A stretch of 13,874 nucleotides of DNA from Desulfobacula sp. (GCA_023139225.1 JAGLNZ010000091.1:1-13874), one strand, 5' to 3'. Shown: positions 1 to 8,037, numbered from the stretch's first letter. Notes: generated by a model from the letters alone, not told the origin. Translations and numbers: made by a program.

Positions 1-1294
1 TCTTTTCATGGCTGGGTTTGCCCGCAACCTTACTTGGCATAATCCCCAATGCCGTTACAAACACAAGGCTTTTCCCCATGTACCCCGGATGAAACAATAT
101 CTGGCCAAAAGTGGTGGGGACACCGCTTTTATTCCCTCCGTCTTTTACACCCTCTATTACACCGTCAAGAAGGCGTCTGGGATGAAGCGGCGGATTTAAC
201 GGACCATTATAATTTATATCTCCCACACAATACCCAAAACTGCCCATGAACAGCTTTGAACCAAGCCCCGTTCCCATGGGATCACGGTAAACCCCTACAA
301 TGCCTGTTATTGCGCCACCATAGGCTTCCATATTAGAAGGGGAGTTATGGGTTTCGCCTGTAACCACATAATTATTTTCATCATCAAACCTGCCAACCCC
401 TGCATTGTCCCACAACACAGAGACCACCCAGTCTTTTTTCTCTTTAAACTTTAAGGTTGGTTCCTGGATATAGGTTTTAAACAGGTTGTTTTCAATTACT
501 TCTTCGTTATTGGCAGCATCCTTGTATCTGAAAATTCCCTGGAAGGTGTTATGATTGCAATGATCGCTCCTGGCCTGGGAAATGTATTCCAGTTCCAGGT
601 CAGTCGGTTCAAAAAGACCCACTTCTTTTCTGGATTCCATTACTTTTGAATCCAGAAAATACTCCCGAATTACTGGGATATCCCTTGGATTCAATGCCAA
701 ATTTCTTATATCTGAAATTTTTGCAAGGCTTTTATCCGATTCAATACTGATAACTTCAAAACAAGGCGTATGATCAAGAATAACCTTGGCGGGCTTAACA
801 TCCGCCCCACTCTTCTTATTCCATTTTTCAATGGAAAAAACTTTGAATTGCTGAATAATACTATTGGATAAAAGCTCGGAACCAAGTTTTTCCACGTCTT
901 CACGAACAAGTGTGTCACCTTTCAGGCAATAACGTTTTGACGTATATATGCCTTCGTCAGGTCCAAAATTTTTCCCCAAATGGTCTGTAACAGCTTCCAT
1001 TGCTGTTGCACCCGGGTTATCTTTTACCCCGGGTCTGAAACCGATCCAGATACACCAGTCAAAATCAATATCAAGGGGATTTAAGCTTGAAACCTGGGTC
1101 ACAGGGTTAGTGAGAATCTCATCTTTTACCTTTTCAAGCTGCTGCTGGTCAAGATCTGACTCAATGGTCACGATATTGATGCATCGTGCCTCTTGAATGT
1201 TAATTCCGAAATAAGATTTTGCCTTCTTTATCAGAGAAATGCCCTGGGCATCTCTCAGCTCTTTTTTAAGAGCAATCTCAATACATGAAATCAT
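1..1294 (-). CDS. purL: Phosphoribosylformylglycinamidine synthase, PurS-PurL fusion (5' part; 3' end outside window)
   Basis: This is the N-terminal part (431 codons) of FGAM synthase, which converts FGAR, glutamine and ATP to FGAM in cytoplasmic purine synthesis. The frame is open from ATG 1294 to the window edge. Residues about 1-73 look like PurS (a DAQG turn, later a NPV segment), and residues about 79-155 look like a second PurS-like unit (RPGVKDNPGATAMEAV). The catalytic part follows: SDHCNH around residues 243-248 matches the SEHCxH motif, GETHNSPS at 313-320 matches the family ETHNHPS motif with Ser for the second His, and YGGAITGIVGVYRDPMGTG and GGNKSGVP follow. A GGAG ribosome site lies 8 bases before the ATG. 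The gene starts 29 bases after rseP with no terminator visible, so cotranscription is likely. The identification is firm; the glutaminase domain, if fused, would lie outside the window. Confidence 0.93.
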   Translation of the reverse strand, partial: MISCIEIALKKELRDAQGISLIKKAKSYFGINIQEARCINIVTIESDLDQQQLEKVKDEILTNPVTQVSSLNPLDIDFDWCIWIGFRPGVKDNPGATAMEAVTDHLGKNFGPDEGIYTSKRYCLKGDTLVREDVEKLGSELLSNSIIQQFKVFSIEKWNKKSGADVKPAKVILDHTPCFEVISIESDKSLAKISDIRNLALNPRDIPVIREYFLDSKVMESRKEVGLFEPTDLELEYISQARSDHCNHNTFQGIFRYKDAANNEEVIENNLFKTYIQEPTLKFKEKKDWVVSVLWDNAGVGRFDDENNYVVTGETHNSPSNMEAYGGAITGIVGVYRDPMGTGLGSKLFMGSFGYCVGDINYNGPLNPPLHPRRLLDGVIEGVKDGGNKSGVPTTFGQILFHPGYMGKSLVFVTALGIMPSKVAGKPSHEK

Positions 1295-1323
1295 ATTATC
1301 CACTCCATATTATCTGGCCCTAA

Positions 1324-2397
1324 TTATCCAGCATTGGTGAACATTCTTACAATGTCATTATAAAAAACAAAAACCATTAAAGCTACAAGCACAGCCGCAC
1401 CCAATTGAACCAGTTTTTCGCGTAATTTATCACTAACAGCCTTGCCTGTAGCTGCTTCAATACCAAAGAATAATAGATGGCCGCCATCTAACACCGGAAT
1501 CGGAAAAAGATTTATAATACCAAGATTTACAGAAAGCAGTGCAATAAACCAGACAAAACTCATAATTCCCGCTTTTGCCTGTTCACCGGCCATTTGGGCA
1601 ATCATCAAAGGACCGCCCAGGTTGTCTGCCGAGATACTTCCATTGATCATTTTGCCAACGGAAAGTATGGTTAACTTCACAAGCCCGTAAGTATCCTTAA
1701 TGGAATGCCACAGAGCAGCAAAAGGGTTAAGGCTTTTGTGAAAAGACTCCCCTGTACCAACGATACCAATGACATATTTTTCAATTTCTTCACCAAACAG
1801 ATTTTTACCGGGCGCAAGAACCGGGGAAAGAACAATCCCTTTAAGTCTTGTGTCACGCTCGACAATAATTTCCAATTGTTCGCCGCTGCTTGCACTAATA
1901 ATCCGGGCAATGTCTTCAAATGATTCAATTTTGGTTTGGTTTATTTCTTTGATCACATCTCCTGCCCTTATTCCGGCCGTTAAGGCAGGTGTATCTTCCA
2001 TGACTTCACCCACAACCGGTTTAGCCAGGTAAATTCCTGCAAACTGGTAAAGGATATAAAAAATAAAAATGGCCAGTAAAAAATTAAAGAAAGGGCCCGC
2101 TGCTACTACGATACTTTTTTGAAGCAATGATTTGTGAGTAAAAGAAGCCTTTATATCTTCAGGGGCAAGAGTAGCTCCGGGTTCCTCACCCACCATCTTA
2201 ACATACCCGCCAAGGGGTATGGCAGACAGACAATACTGGGTGCGGCCAACTCTCTTTTTTAAAATTTTCGGTCCAAACCCCAGGGAGAACACTTCAACTC
2301 CCACTCCACATAATCTTGCCGCAATAAAATGTCCAAATTCATGAATGAAAACAAGAATGCCGATAACAATTATGAATGCAATAGCAGAATGCCCCAT
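1324..2397 (-). CDS. rseP: RIP metalloprotease RseP (site-2 protease)
   Basis: This is a membrane-embedded zinc protease of the M50 family that cleaves substrates within the membrane; in E. coli it cuts anti-sigma factor RseA and leftover signal peptides. The 357-residue protein carries the HEFGH zinc motif at residues 19-23 in the first membrane helix and the LDGGH motif at 303-307, which supplies the third ligand. A hydrophobic segment at about 92-120 is followed by one PDZ domain at about 125-200 (GIRAGDVI is the typical core), and another membrane helix lies at the C-terminus. Having one PDZ rather than the two of E. coli RseP fits the shorter form common outside gammaproteobacteria. A GAGG site lies just before the ATG. 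The gene sits 23 bases after dxr, the usual place for rseP in this cluster. Its substrate here is unknown. Confidence 0.96.
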   Translation of the reverse strand: MGHSAIAFIIVIGILVFIHEFGHFIAARLCGVGVEVFSLGFGPKILKKRVGRTQYCLSAIPLGGYVKMVGEEPGATLAPEDIKASFTHKSLLQKSIVVAAGPFFNFLLAIFIFYILYQFAGIYLAKPVVGEVMEDTPALTAGIRAGDVIKEINQTKIESFEDIARIISASSGEQLEIIVERDTRLKGIVLSPVLAPGKNLFGEEIEKYVIGIVGTGESFHKSLNPFAALWHSIKDTYGLVKLTILSVGKMINGSISADNLGGPLMIAQMAGEQAKAGIMSFVWFIALLSVNLGIINLFPIPVLDGGHLLFFGIEAATGKAVSDKLREKLVQLGAAVLVALMVFVFYNDIVRMFTNAG

Positions 2398-2420
2398 TAG
2401 ACCTCGCTTTTATGTCACTT

Positions 2421-3569
2421 TTATATTTGGGATTGCACGATGTCACGTGCCCAGCAATCCGCTTCAATAATACCTGAAAGATCTGGATTGTCAATCCGTG
2501 TATGAACTTCCATTGCCCTGGAAATAAGTCTGAAAATATCTGAAAACCCAATGCGTTTTTCAAGGAATGCCTTAACTGCTACCTCATTGGCGGCATTCAT
2601 GACAGCCGGAAGAGTCCCTTTTTGCTTACAGGCCTCAAAGGCAAATAAAAGGGAGGGAAACTTTTGTGTATCCGGTTTTTCAAATGTCAGGGAATGCAGG
2701 CTCGTAAAATCGGGAAAATCCATTTGCAGGTTAAGCCTGTCAGATCCTGACAGGGCATAGGAAATGGCCGTCTTCATATCAGGCTGCCCCATTTGTGCCA
2801 TGATACTGCCGTCTTTATACCCCACCATGGAATGTACAATACTCTGGGGATGAATAAGCACTTGGATTTCTTTATGGGTAACATCAAACAAATGGGCTGC
2901 TTCAATAATCTCAAGACCTTTATTCATCAAAGTAGCTGAATCTATCGTAATTTTATTTCCCATGTTCCAGGTAGGATGATTAAGGGCATCTTTCAGGGTA
3001 ATATCTTTGAAAGCAGCAAAAGGCTTTTCCCTGAAAGGTCCGCCTGAAGCCGTCAAAAATATTGTTTTTAAGTCTTTTTTCTGGTTTCCCTTAAGGCATT
3101 GAAAAATTGCACTGTGCTCACTGTCTACGGGCAGGATTGAAACGCCGTTTTCCAATGCTTTGGCCATGAATAGCTCACCGGCCATGACCAGGGTTTCCTT
3201 GTTGGCAAGTGCAATTTGCTTTTTTGCCTCAATGGCGCAAAGGGCAGGTTTTAGGCCTGCCGCCCCCACCATGGCCAGAAGAACGGTATCTGAATCCGTA
3301 TAAGAGGCTGCTTCAATAAATCCTGCCTCACCAAACAAAATTTGCGGCCTGCACCTTCCTTTTAACAATCGGGATAGCTCCAGGGCTTTATTTTCATCAA
3401 ACACTGCAACCAGTTCAGGTTTAAATTCATCAATCTGTCTGGAAAGACATTCTATATTATTTGCGGCTGTTAAAGCCTTTATCCGGAAAAGATCAGGATG
3501 CATCCGGACAATTTCCAAAGCACTGGTACCGATGGAGCCTGTAGAACCTAATATTGACAAGTATTTCAT
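2421..3569 (-). CDS. dxr: 1-deoxy-D-xylulose 5-phosphate reductoisomerase
   Basis: This enzyme makes 2-C-methyl-D-erythritol 4-phosphate from DXP using NADPH, the committed step of the MEP isoprenoid pathway. At 382 residues it is close to the family norm of about 390-400. The NADPH-binding GSTGSIG lies at residues 8-14. Metal-binding Asp149 and Glu151 lie in PVDSEHSAIFQ, the substrate segment LTASGGPFR at 172-180, HPTWNMG from 198, and SATLMNKGLE at 211-220, where Glu220 would be the third metal ligand. These match E. coli D150, E152 and E231. The start ATG overlaps the cdsA stop as ATGA and has only a weak ribosome site, so translation is probably coupled to cdsA. Isoprenoid precursors made here feed the UppS substrate two genes upstream. 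The symbol ispC is also used. Confidence 0.97.
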   Translation of the reverse strand: MKYLSILGSTGSIGTSALEIVRMHPDLFRIKALTAANNIECLSRQIDEFKPELVAVFDENKALELSRLLKGRCRPQILFGEAGFIEAASYTDSDTVLLAMVGAAGLKPALCAIEAKKQIALANKETLVMAGELFMAKALENGVSILPVDSEHSAIFQCLKGNQKKDLKTIFLTASGGPFREKPFAAFKDITLKDALNHPTWNMGNKITIDSATLMNKGLEIIEAAHLFDVTHKEIQVLIHPQSIVHSMVGYKDGSIMAQMGQPDMKTAISYALSGSDRLNLQMDFPDFTSLHSLTFEKPDTQKFPSLLFAFEACKQKGTLPAVMNAANEVAVKAFLEKRIGFSDIFRLISRAMEVHTRIDNPDLSGIIEADCWARDIVQSQI

Positions 3570-4381
3570 AAAACAAATACCAGGTAGACATATAAAACAG
3601 GAATGGCTAACAATAATCCGTCAATTCTATCGAGCATCCCGCCGTGCCCGGGTAGAATCCGGCCTGAATCTTTAATACCTGAAGCACGCTTCATAGCGGA
3701 TTCAAACAGGTCGCCTATTTGTCCGGCAACAGCAAGCAGAAAACAAGCCGGAATGACAAGAAATGCCAATGACAGATCATTAAAGAAAATCCAGCAAAAA
3801 ATGAATCCTATACCCACGGAAGCTGCGATGCCGCCCAATGATCCTTCAATGGTTTTGTTGGGGCTGATATTAGGAGCAAGGGCTCTTTTCCCAAAGAATG
3901 TACCCGTATAAAATGCACCGGTATCATTTGCAAAATTAACAATCAGCATCCAGATAATCCAAAATGTTCCGCCATCAAGTTCTTTAATAAAAACCAGCAG
4001 AGACAAAGATACCGGGATATAAATAACGCCTAAAACCTGCTTTGCAATAGTATCAAATATGGCATGATTGCTGGCAAACCGTGACAATACAAAAACAGAT
4101 AAGGCTAAAAGGTTCATGGCGAGGATTAAAAACAGAACCTCCCAGGATCCCAGGCAGGCACTGACAATCAATGTCATTGAAACAATATAGGAGATGACCT
4201 TGATGGTTTTGGAAACGGGTACTTCATCATTTCTTAAAATAATTCTTAAATATTCGCGCATGGCAAATATGGCAACAATGGAAACCAGTGCAGCAAGCAA
4301 TAATGTACTGCCCTTTATGAGAATCCATAAAAGTATGGGAACAAGTATGAGTGCGGTTACCCATCGTTTGAAGTGCTGCAT
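3566..4381 (-). CDS. cdsA: Phosphatidate cytidylyltransferase (CDP-diglyceride synthase)
   Basis: This integral membrane enzyme makes CDP-diacylglycerol from CTP and phosphatidic acid, the branch point to all bacterial phospholipids. The 271-residue protein is mostly hydrophobic with about seven or eight likely membrane segments, starting at about residues 8-45. The family signature lies near the C-terminus at residues 228-254: it runs from SAMKR through KDSG and PGHGG to LDRID, and fits the PROSITE CDS pattern at every fixed position. An earlier conserved segment, SPNKTIEGSLGG, is also present. The start overlaps the end of uppS by 25 bases, and the stop overlaps the dxr start by 4 bases, which suggests tight coupling. 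An AAGG site precedes the ATG. Confidence 0.96.
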   Translation of the reverse strand: MQHFKRWVTALILVPILLWILIKGSTLLLAALVSIVAIFAMREYLRIILRNDEVPVSKTIKVISYIVSMTLIVSACLGSWEVLFLILAMNLLALSVFVLSRFASNHAIFDTIAKQVLGVIYIPVSLSLLVFIKELDGGTFWIIWMLIVNFANDTGAFYTGTFFGKRALAPNISPNKTIEGSLGGIAASVGIGFIFCWIFFNDLSLAFLVIPACFLLAVAGQIGDLFESAMKRASGIKDSGRILPGHGGMLDRIDGLLLAIPVLYVYLVFVL

Positions 4382-5118
4382 TCCACCTTACCGAAGCGTC
4401 GGTCCCTTTCCTGAAAATTTTTTAAAATCTCAATGAATTCGTTTTCTGAAAAATCCGGCCACAGGGTGTCACTAATATAAATTTCAGAATATGCTGCCTG
4501 CCATAACAAAAAATTACTTAACCTGTATTCCCCGCTTGTGCGGATAATCAAGTCGGGATCAGGCATTTCTTTTGTGTAAAGGTGATCTGAAATAAGATCC
4601 TGGCTGATATCCTTGTAATCCAGATCTTTTGATTTAATTTTCTTTGCAATCTTTCTTACGGCAGTTGTAATCTCTTCTCTTGAACCATAACTTAATGCAA
4701 GATTCAAAACCATTTTTTTATTATGTTTTGTCAACTGGATTGCAGCGTCAAGTTCTTCTTGAACATCCGTGGGGAGCTTATGCATCTGACCAATGACATT
4801 GAGGCGGATATTGTTTTTTTTCAGCTCTTCTTTTTGGGACACAATAAATTTTTTTAAAAGCATCATTAATGCTTTAACTTCATGTTTAGGTCTGCCCCAG
4901 TTTTCCGTGGAAAATGCATATAGGGTGAGCATCTCTATACCAAGTTTTCCACAGGCTGTCACGATGGATCGGACGGTTTGCGAACCTTGTTCATGCCCTT
5001 TGACACGATTCAGCATTTTTTTTTTAGCCCATCTGCCGTTGCCATCCATGATAATGGCTACATGGGATGGAAGTGTTGCGGGATTAAGAATCACATCATG
5101 TGTTGCGTCAGACTTCAA
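4357..5118 (-). CDS. uppS: Isoprenyl transferase (undecaprenyl diphosphate synthase)
   Basis: This cis-prenyltransferase extends farnesyl diphosphate with isopentenyl diphosphate to undecaprenyl diphosphate, the lipid carrier for peptidoglycan. Counting from TTG 5118 the protein has 253 residues, the usual length. The diphosphate-binding HVAIIMDGNGRWA lies at residues 19-31 with catalytic Asp25. YAFSTENWGRP follows, and RTSGEYRLSNFLLWQ and EIYISDTLWPDF lie near the C-terminus; all are family hallmarks. The TTG at 5118 is chosen because an AAGGA site lies 5 bases upstream; the frame also stays open to another TTG at 5142, which lacks a ribosome site. There is no in-frame ATG before the catalytic motif. 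The start lies inside the end of frr in another frame, so translation was probably coupled to frr. The exact start is uncertain; the function is firm. Confidence 0.95.
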   Translation of the reverse strand: MKSDATHDVILNPATLPSHVAIIMDGNGRWAKKKMLNRVKGHEQGSQTVRSIVTACGKLGIEMLTLYAFSTENWGRPKHEVKALMMLLKKFIVSQKEELKKNNIRLNVIGQMHKLPTDVQEELDAAIQLTKHNKKMVLNLALSYGSREEITTAVRKIAKKIKSKDLDYKDISQDLISDHLYTKEMPDPDLIIRTSGEYRLSNFLLWQAAYSEIYISDTLWPDFSENEFIEILKNFQERDRRFGKVECSTSNDG

Positions 5119-5669
5119 GAATTTCCTTTTCTTTTTTTGCAAAAGATTTCGTCTAATCGCTTAATATATTCATTCAGTGGCTTCCTGGACCTGCTTTTGA
5201 GCCTTAAAACTGTCATCCTCTGAAATATCCCCCTCCTTTTGAAGTTCTTTTAACATTTCGTTGGAATCTCTCCGGATATTTCGAATAGCCACTTTATAAT
5301 CTTCGCATGATCTTGGCCGCACTTTTTACAATCTCTTTTCGTCTCTCTTCTGTCAAAGGCGGTATTGAAATTCTGATTAATTTACCATCGTTAGAAGGTG
5401 TCAGGCCAAGGTTGGCTTTCAAGATCGCCTTTTCGACTTCATTTATCACACTGACATCCCATGGTTTTACAGCAATAAGTCTACTTTCAGGGATGGATAC
5501 GGTTGCCATTTGCGGCAAAGGTGTCTGAGTCCCGTAGTAATCAACTTTAATACCATCAAGTATTGCCTGAGATGCCCTGCCGGTACGAACTTTTGATAAT
5601 TCCTTTATCAAAAGCTTTTTCAGATTTACCCATTCTTTCTTTGGTTTCTTGAAGCACTTCATTTATCAT
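5108..5669 (-). pseudogene. frr: Ribosome-recycling factor gene with four +1 frameshifts
   Basis: RRF works with EF-G to split ribosomes after termination and is normally essential. The start ATG 5669 follows a GAGGA site 9 bases upstream and opens with [20 protein letters not shown], typical of RRF. The frame then breaks four times, each by one extra base: near 5602-5603 (AAAGGAA where AAAGAA is expected), near 5308-5320 (exact base ambiguous), near 5172-5174 (GAATGAA for GATGAA) and at 5141-5144 (TTTT for TTT). Between breaks the sequence is fully RRF-like: [40 protein letters not shown] and KKEKEILEV. The span of 562 bases less four is 558, exactly 185 codons plus a stop, the standard RRF length, and Arg132 falls at its E. 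coli position. As written, only a 122-residue piece (5294-5662) is open. It could be an assembly error, a recent pseudogene or recoding. Confidence 0.9.
5124..5128 (-). promoter_or_regulatory. Ribosome binding site deciding the uppS start
   Basis: The minus strand reads AAGGA, then 5 bases, then TTG at 5118. The alternative TTG at 5142 has no comparable purine-rich site. The site lies inside the last codons of frr, as expected for coupled genes. Confidence 0.55.
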
Positions 5670-5678
5670 AACAATCCA

Positions 5679-5683
5679 TCCTC
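5679..5683 (-). promoter_or_regulatory. Ribosome binding site of frr
   Basis: GAGGA on the minus strand lies 9 bases before ATG 5669. It supports that ATG as the real frr start rather than the out-of-frame ATG at 5662 that opens the 122-residue fragment, since the 5669 start also gives the RRF-typical N-terminus. Confidence 0.6.
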
Positions 5684-5696
5684 AGTTAATGGTTAC

Positions 5697-6419
5697 TTAT
5701 TTGTTATAAATCCGAGTACCAATAGCCTGGCCCCTTACAGCCTTAGAAATATTATCTTCCTTATGAAGATCAAACACCTGCACTGGCAAATCATGTTCCA
5801 TTGCAAGGGAAATTGCGGTCATGTCCATTACGTGAAGTTGTTTTTCAATGACCCTCATATAAGACAATTCATCAAACATGACAGCATCATCATGAACCAC
5901 CGGGTCTTTATCATAGACACCATCAACCTGGGTGGCCTTAAATAGAATTTGAGCCCTTGTTTCATGAGCCCTTAACACAGCTGCCGTGTCCGTTGTAAAA
6001 TAGGGATTTCCCGTACCCGCAGCAAAAATAACCACACGGCCCTTTTCAAGATGCCGAATGGCTTTTCTGCGAATAAACGGTTCTGCAATTCTGTCCATAG
6101 GGATGGCAGACTGCACCCTTGTCGGGACATCACACTTTTCAAGGGCATCACAAAGAGCCAGACTGTTTATAACAGTCGCCAGCATTCCCATATTATCGGC
6201 AGAGGTTCTGTCCATACCGGCAGAACTTCCTGCAACCCCCCTGAATATATTTCCACCACCTACAACGACAGAAATCTGTACGTTAAGACGGTAAACTTTT
6301 GCAATTTCCTCTGCAACATAATGAATCATTTCAGGGGTAATGCCAAAGCCCTGATTTCCCATCAGGGCTTCCCCGCTCAGCTTAATTAAAACCCGTTTAA
6401 ACTCCGGCTCTTTGTTCAA
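5697..6419 (-). CDS. pyrH: UMP kinase
   Basis: This hexameric bacterial UMP kinase of the amino-acid-kinase fold phosphorylates UMP to UDP with ATP in pyrimidine nucleotide synthesis. Length is 240 residues, the family norm. KLSGEALMG at residues 13-21 is the phosphate-binding start, [10 protein letters not shown] follows, then [17 protein letters not shown], and [16 protein letters not shown] is the nucleotide and acceptor segment. GVYDKDP lies near the ATP site. The start is TTG at 6419, only 4 bases after the tsf stop; its AGGAG site lies within the last tsf codons. The protein start [16 protein letters not shown] fits family starts. It is part of the rpsB-tsf-pyrH-frr cluster, a very conserved order. 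Confidence 0.97.
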   Translation of the reverse strand: MNKEPEFKRVLIKLSGEALMGNQGFGITPEMIHYVAEEIAKVYRLNVQISVVVGGGNIFRGVAGSSAGMDRTSADNMGMLATVINSLALCDALEKCDVPTRVQSAIPMDRIAEPFIRRKAIRHLEKGRVVIFAAGTGNPYFTTDTAAVLRAHETRAQILFKATQVDGVYDKDPVVHDDAVMFDELSYMRVIEKQLHVMDMTAISLAMEHDLPVQVFDLHKEDNISKAVRGQAIGTRIYNK

Positions 6420-6423
6420 GATT

Positions 6424-7020
6424 CTATTCTCCTATCTGGAAACGTACAAATCTTTTTATTTGAATATTTTCACCGATTTTACCAATGGTTTCTTTTAATA
6501 AATCAGTAATGGTTTGCTGGGGATCTTTTACATATTGCTGGCTCATCAGGCAGACTTCTTTATAAAATTTCTCCACTTTACCTTCAACAATTTTGTCAAT
6601 AATATTCTCGGGTTTACCTTGTTCAAGCATTTGTGCACGGAAAATCTCTCTTTCCTTTTCAACAACTGCCAAATCAACATCTTCAGGATTCAGACCTACA
6701 GGATTTGCTGCGGCGACATGCATGGCAATATTTTTTACAAACATCTGGAAATCTTCTGTTTTGGCAACAAAATCAGACTCACAATTCACCTCAATAAGAA
6801 CACCTAATTTAGAACCGGTATGAATATAAGAATAAATCAGGCCTTCAGATGTTGTACGACCGGCTCTTTTTGCGGCTTTAGCCAGGCCTTTTTTTCTTAA
6901 AAGATCGATTGCTTTTTCCATATCACCTTCTGCATCAGTAAGAACTCTTTTGCAGTCCATAATACCTGAACCGGTTGCGGAACGAAGCTCTTTTACCATT
7001 GCTGCGGAAATTTGCACCAT
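6424..7020 (-). CDS. tsf: Translation elongation factor Ts (short form)
   Basis: EF-Ts exchanges GDP for GTP on EF-Tu during protein synthesis in the cytoplasm. The N-terminal UBA-like domain is clear at residues about 4-40 ([20 protein letters not shown] is a signature). The EF-Tu-contacting [13 protein letters not shown] follows at about 79-91. The protein is 198 residues, against about 283 in E. coli. The core ends after one subdomain with a [10 protein letters not shown] tail, so this is the short class known from Thermus and many deltaproteobacteria, not a truncation. ATG 7020 follows an AAGGAG site. It sits 18 bases after rpsB, the near-universal partner. Confidence 0.97.
   Translation of the reverse strand: MVQISAAMVKELRSATGSGIMDCKRVLTDAEGDMEKAIDLLRKKGLAKAAKRAGRTTSEGLIYSYIHTGSKLGVLIEVNCESDFVAKTEDFQMFVKNIAMHVAAANPVGLNPEDVDLAVVEKEREIFRAQMLEQGKPENIIDKIVEGKVEKFYKEVCLMSQQYVKDPQQTITDLLKETIGKIGENIQIKRFVRFQIGE
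6429..6433 (-). promoter_or_regulatory. Ribosome binding site supporting the TTG start of pyrH
   Basis: AGGAG on the minus strand lies 9 bases before TTG 6419, inside the final codons of tsf. It supports the non-ATG start and suggests that pyrH translation is coupled to tsf. Confidence 0.55.
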
Positions 7021-7038
7021 TTTCTTTACTCCTTATCT

Positions 7039-7890
7039 TTACTCAGTCGCTTCTGGCTCTTCGACTGGTGTTGTTCTTCTTTTAATCTTTTCAACGACAG
7101 GACCATCCGTACCATCCGACACTACTTCGATCGTCGCTTTTTCATCGGAAAAATCTTTATTTTCTTCTGCTCCGCCTTTATCGGATTCAGCTTTTTGTTT
7201 TTCTTCATAAAGCGCTCTTCCTTCGATACAGGCATCTGCAACACTGGAAGCAAAAAGCCGGATGGCTCTGATTGCATCATCATTTCCAGGAACCACATAA
7301 TCGATATCATCGGGATCACAGTTTGTATCAACAACAGCAACAATAGGGATTCCAAGTCTTTTACCCTCTTTCACGGCTATGGCTTCATTTTTGGGATCAA
7401 TAATAAAAATCGCTCCGGGCAATCTTTTCATATGACTGATACCGCCAATGGCAAACTCCAGCTTGTCTTTTTCTTTGAGCATTTTTGATTGCTCTTTTTT
7501 CGGATAATTTTCAAGACTTCCGTCATTTTCAATTGACTTTAAAAAATGGAACCGGGTGATATTATTCTTAATGGTCTGAAAGTTGGTCAGCATACCACCA
7601 AGCCACCGGTTCTGTACATAGAACTGTTCAGCACGATTTGCTTCTTCATAGATTGCTTCGGACGCCTGTTTTTTTGTCCCGACAAAGAGGACGTCCTGAC
7701 CATTGGCTGCCACACCTTTAATAAAATCATGGGCGGTTTTGAATAATTTGACAGTCTGCTGAAGGTCAATGATGTAAATTCCATTTCTTGCTCCAAAGAT
7801 ATATTTTTTCATCTTTGGGTTCCAGCGTTTGGTCTGATGCCCGAAATGCACACCAGCTTCCAAGAGTTCTCTAATTGTAATGTAAGCCAT
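7039..7890 (-). CDS. rpsB: 30S ribosomal protein S2, with acidic C-terminal tail
   Basis: S2 is a late-assembling small-subunit protein that anchors S1. The first 225 residues or so are canonical: [20 protein letters not shown] at the N-terminus, [43 protein letters not shown], and [20 protein letters not shown], then [14 protein letters not shown]. From about residue 230 to 283 there is a low-complexity, Glu/Lys-rich tail with few hydrophobic residues. Tails of this kind occur in many S2 proteins and vary widely. ATG 7890 has a GGAG site 6 bases upstream. It is the first gene of the large cluster, with a 147-base upstream gap that should hold its promoter. Confidence 0.97.
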   Translation of the reverse strand: MAYITIRELLEAGVHFGHQTKRWNPKMKKYIFGARNGIYIIDLQQTVKLFKTAHDFIKGVAANGQDVLFVGTKKQASEAIYEEANRAEQFYVQNRWLGGMLTNFQTIKNNITRFHFLKSIENDGSLENYPKKEQSKMLKEKDKLEFAIGGISHMKRLPGAIFIIDPKNEAIAVKEGKRLGIPIVAVVDTNCDPDDIDYVVPGNDDAIRAIRLFASSVADACIEGRALYEEKQKAESDKGGAEENKDFSDEKATIEVVSDGTDGPVVEKIKRRTTPVEEPEATE

Positions 7891-8037
7891 TTGTTCTCCA
7901 GTTAATTAAGGTTTTTTTCCACCACTCAGATCATCCTTGAAATTCGACTTTTTTCAAAGCACCTGATTTTCAAGTCCCTGAATGTGAGTTTTTATAATCC
8001 AACAAAAATCCTAATTTATATATCAAAAAAAACTTTT
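7891..8037 (-). other. Upstream region of rpsB
   Basis: This 147-base AT-rich gap separates prmC from rpsB and is the natural place for the rpsB promoter and for end-of-transcript signals of prmC. On the minus strand it begins with A6-G-T8, which could act as a weak terminator after prmC, and contains a TATAAA about 90 bases before the rpsB start with no good -35 box. A 7-base inverted repeat, CTTGAAA and TTTCAAG, lies in the likely leader about 26 bases apart. No call is firm. S2 regulates its own operon in E. coli; whether this leader does so is unknown. Confidence 0.35.

Noticed and set aside
1..249. Short plus-strand frames at the left edge
   Set aside because: The minus strand here encodes conserved PurL motifs, so these are shadows.
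5294..5662. 122-residue open frame as a separate short RRF-like gene
   Set aside because: Its first 20 residues are a frame-shifted reading of the true RRF N-terminus, it lacks the RRF C-terminal helices, and the flanking frames encode the missing parts.
6424..7020. EF-Ts at 198 residues taken as truncated
   Set aside because: All landmarks are present and the protein ends cleanly; this is the known short class.
7012..7488. 158-residue plus-strand frame opposite rpsB and tsf
   Set aside because: It is an antisense shadow of rpsB, rich in Phe, Ser and Ile with no recognisable domain or ribosome site.
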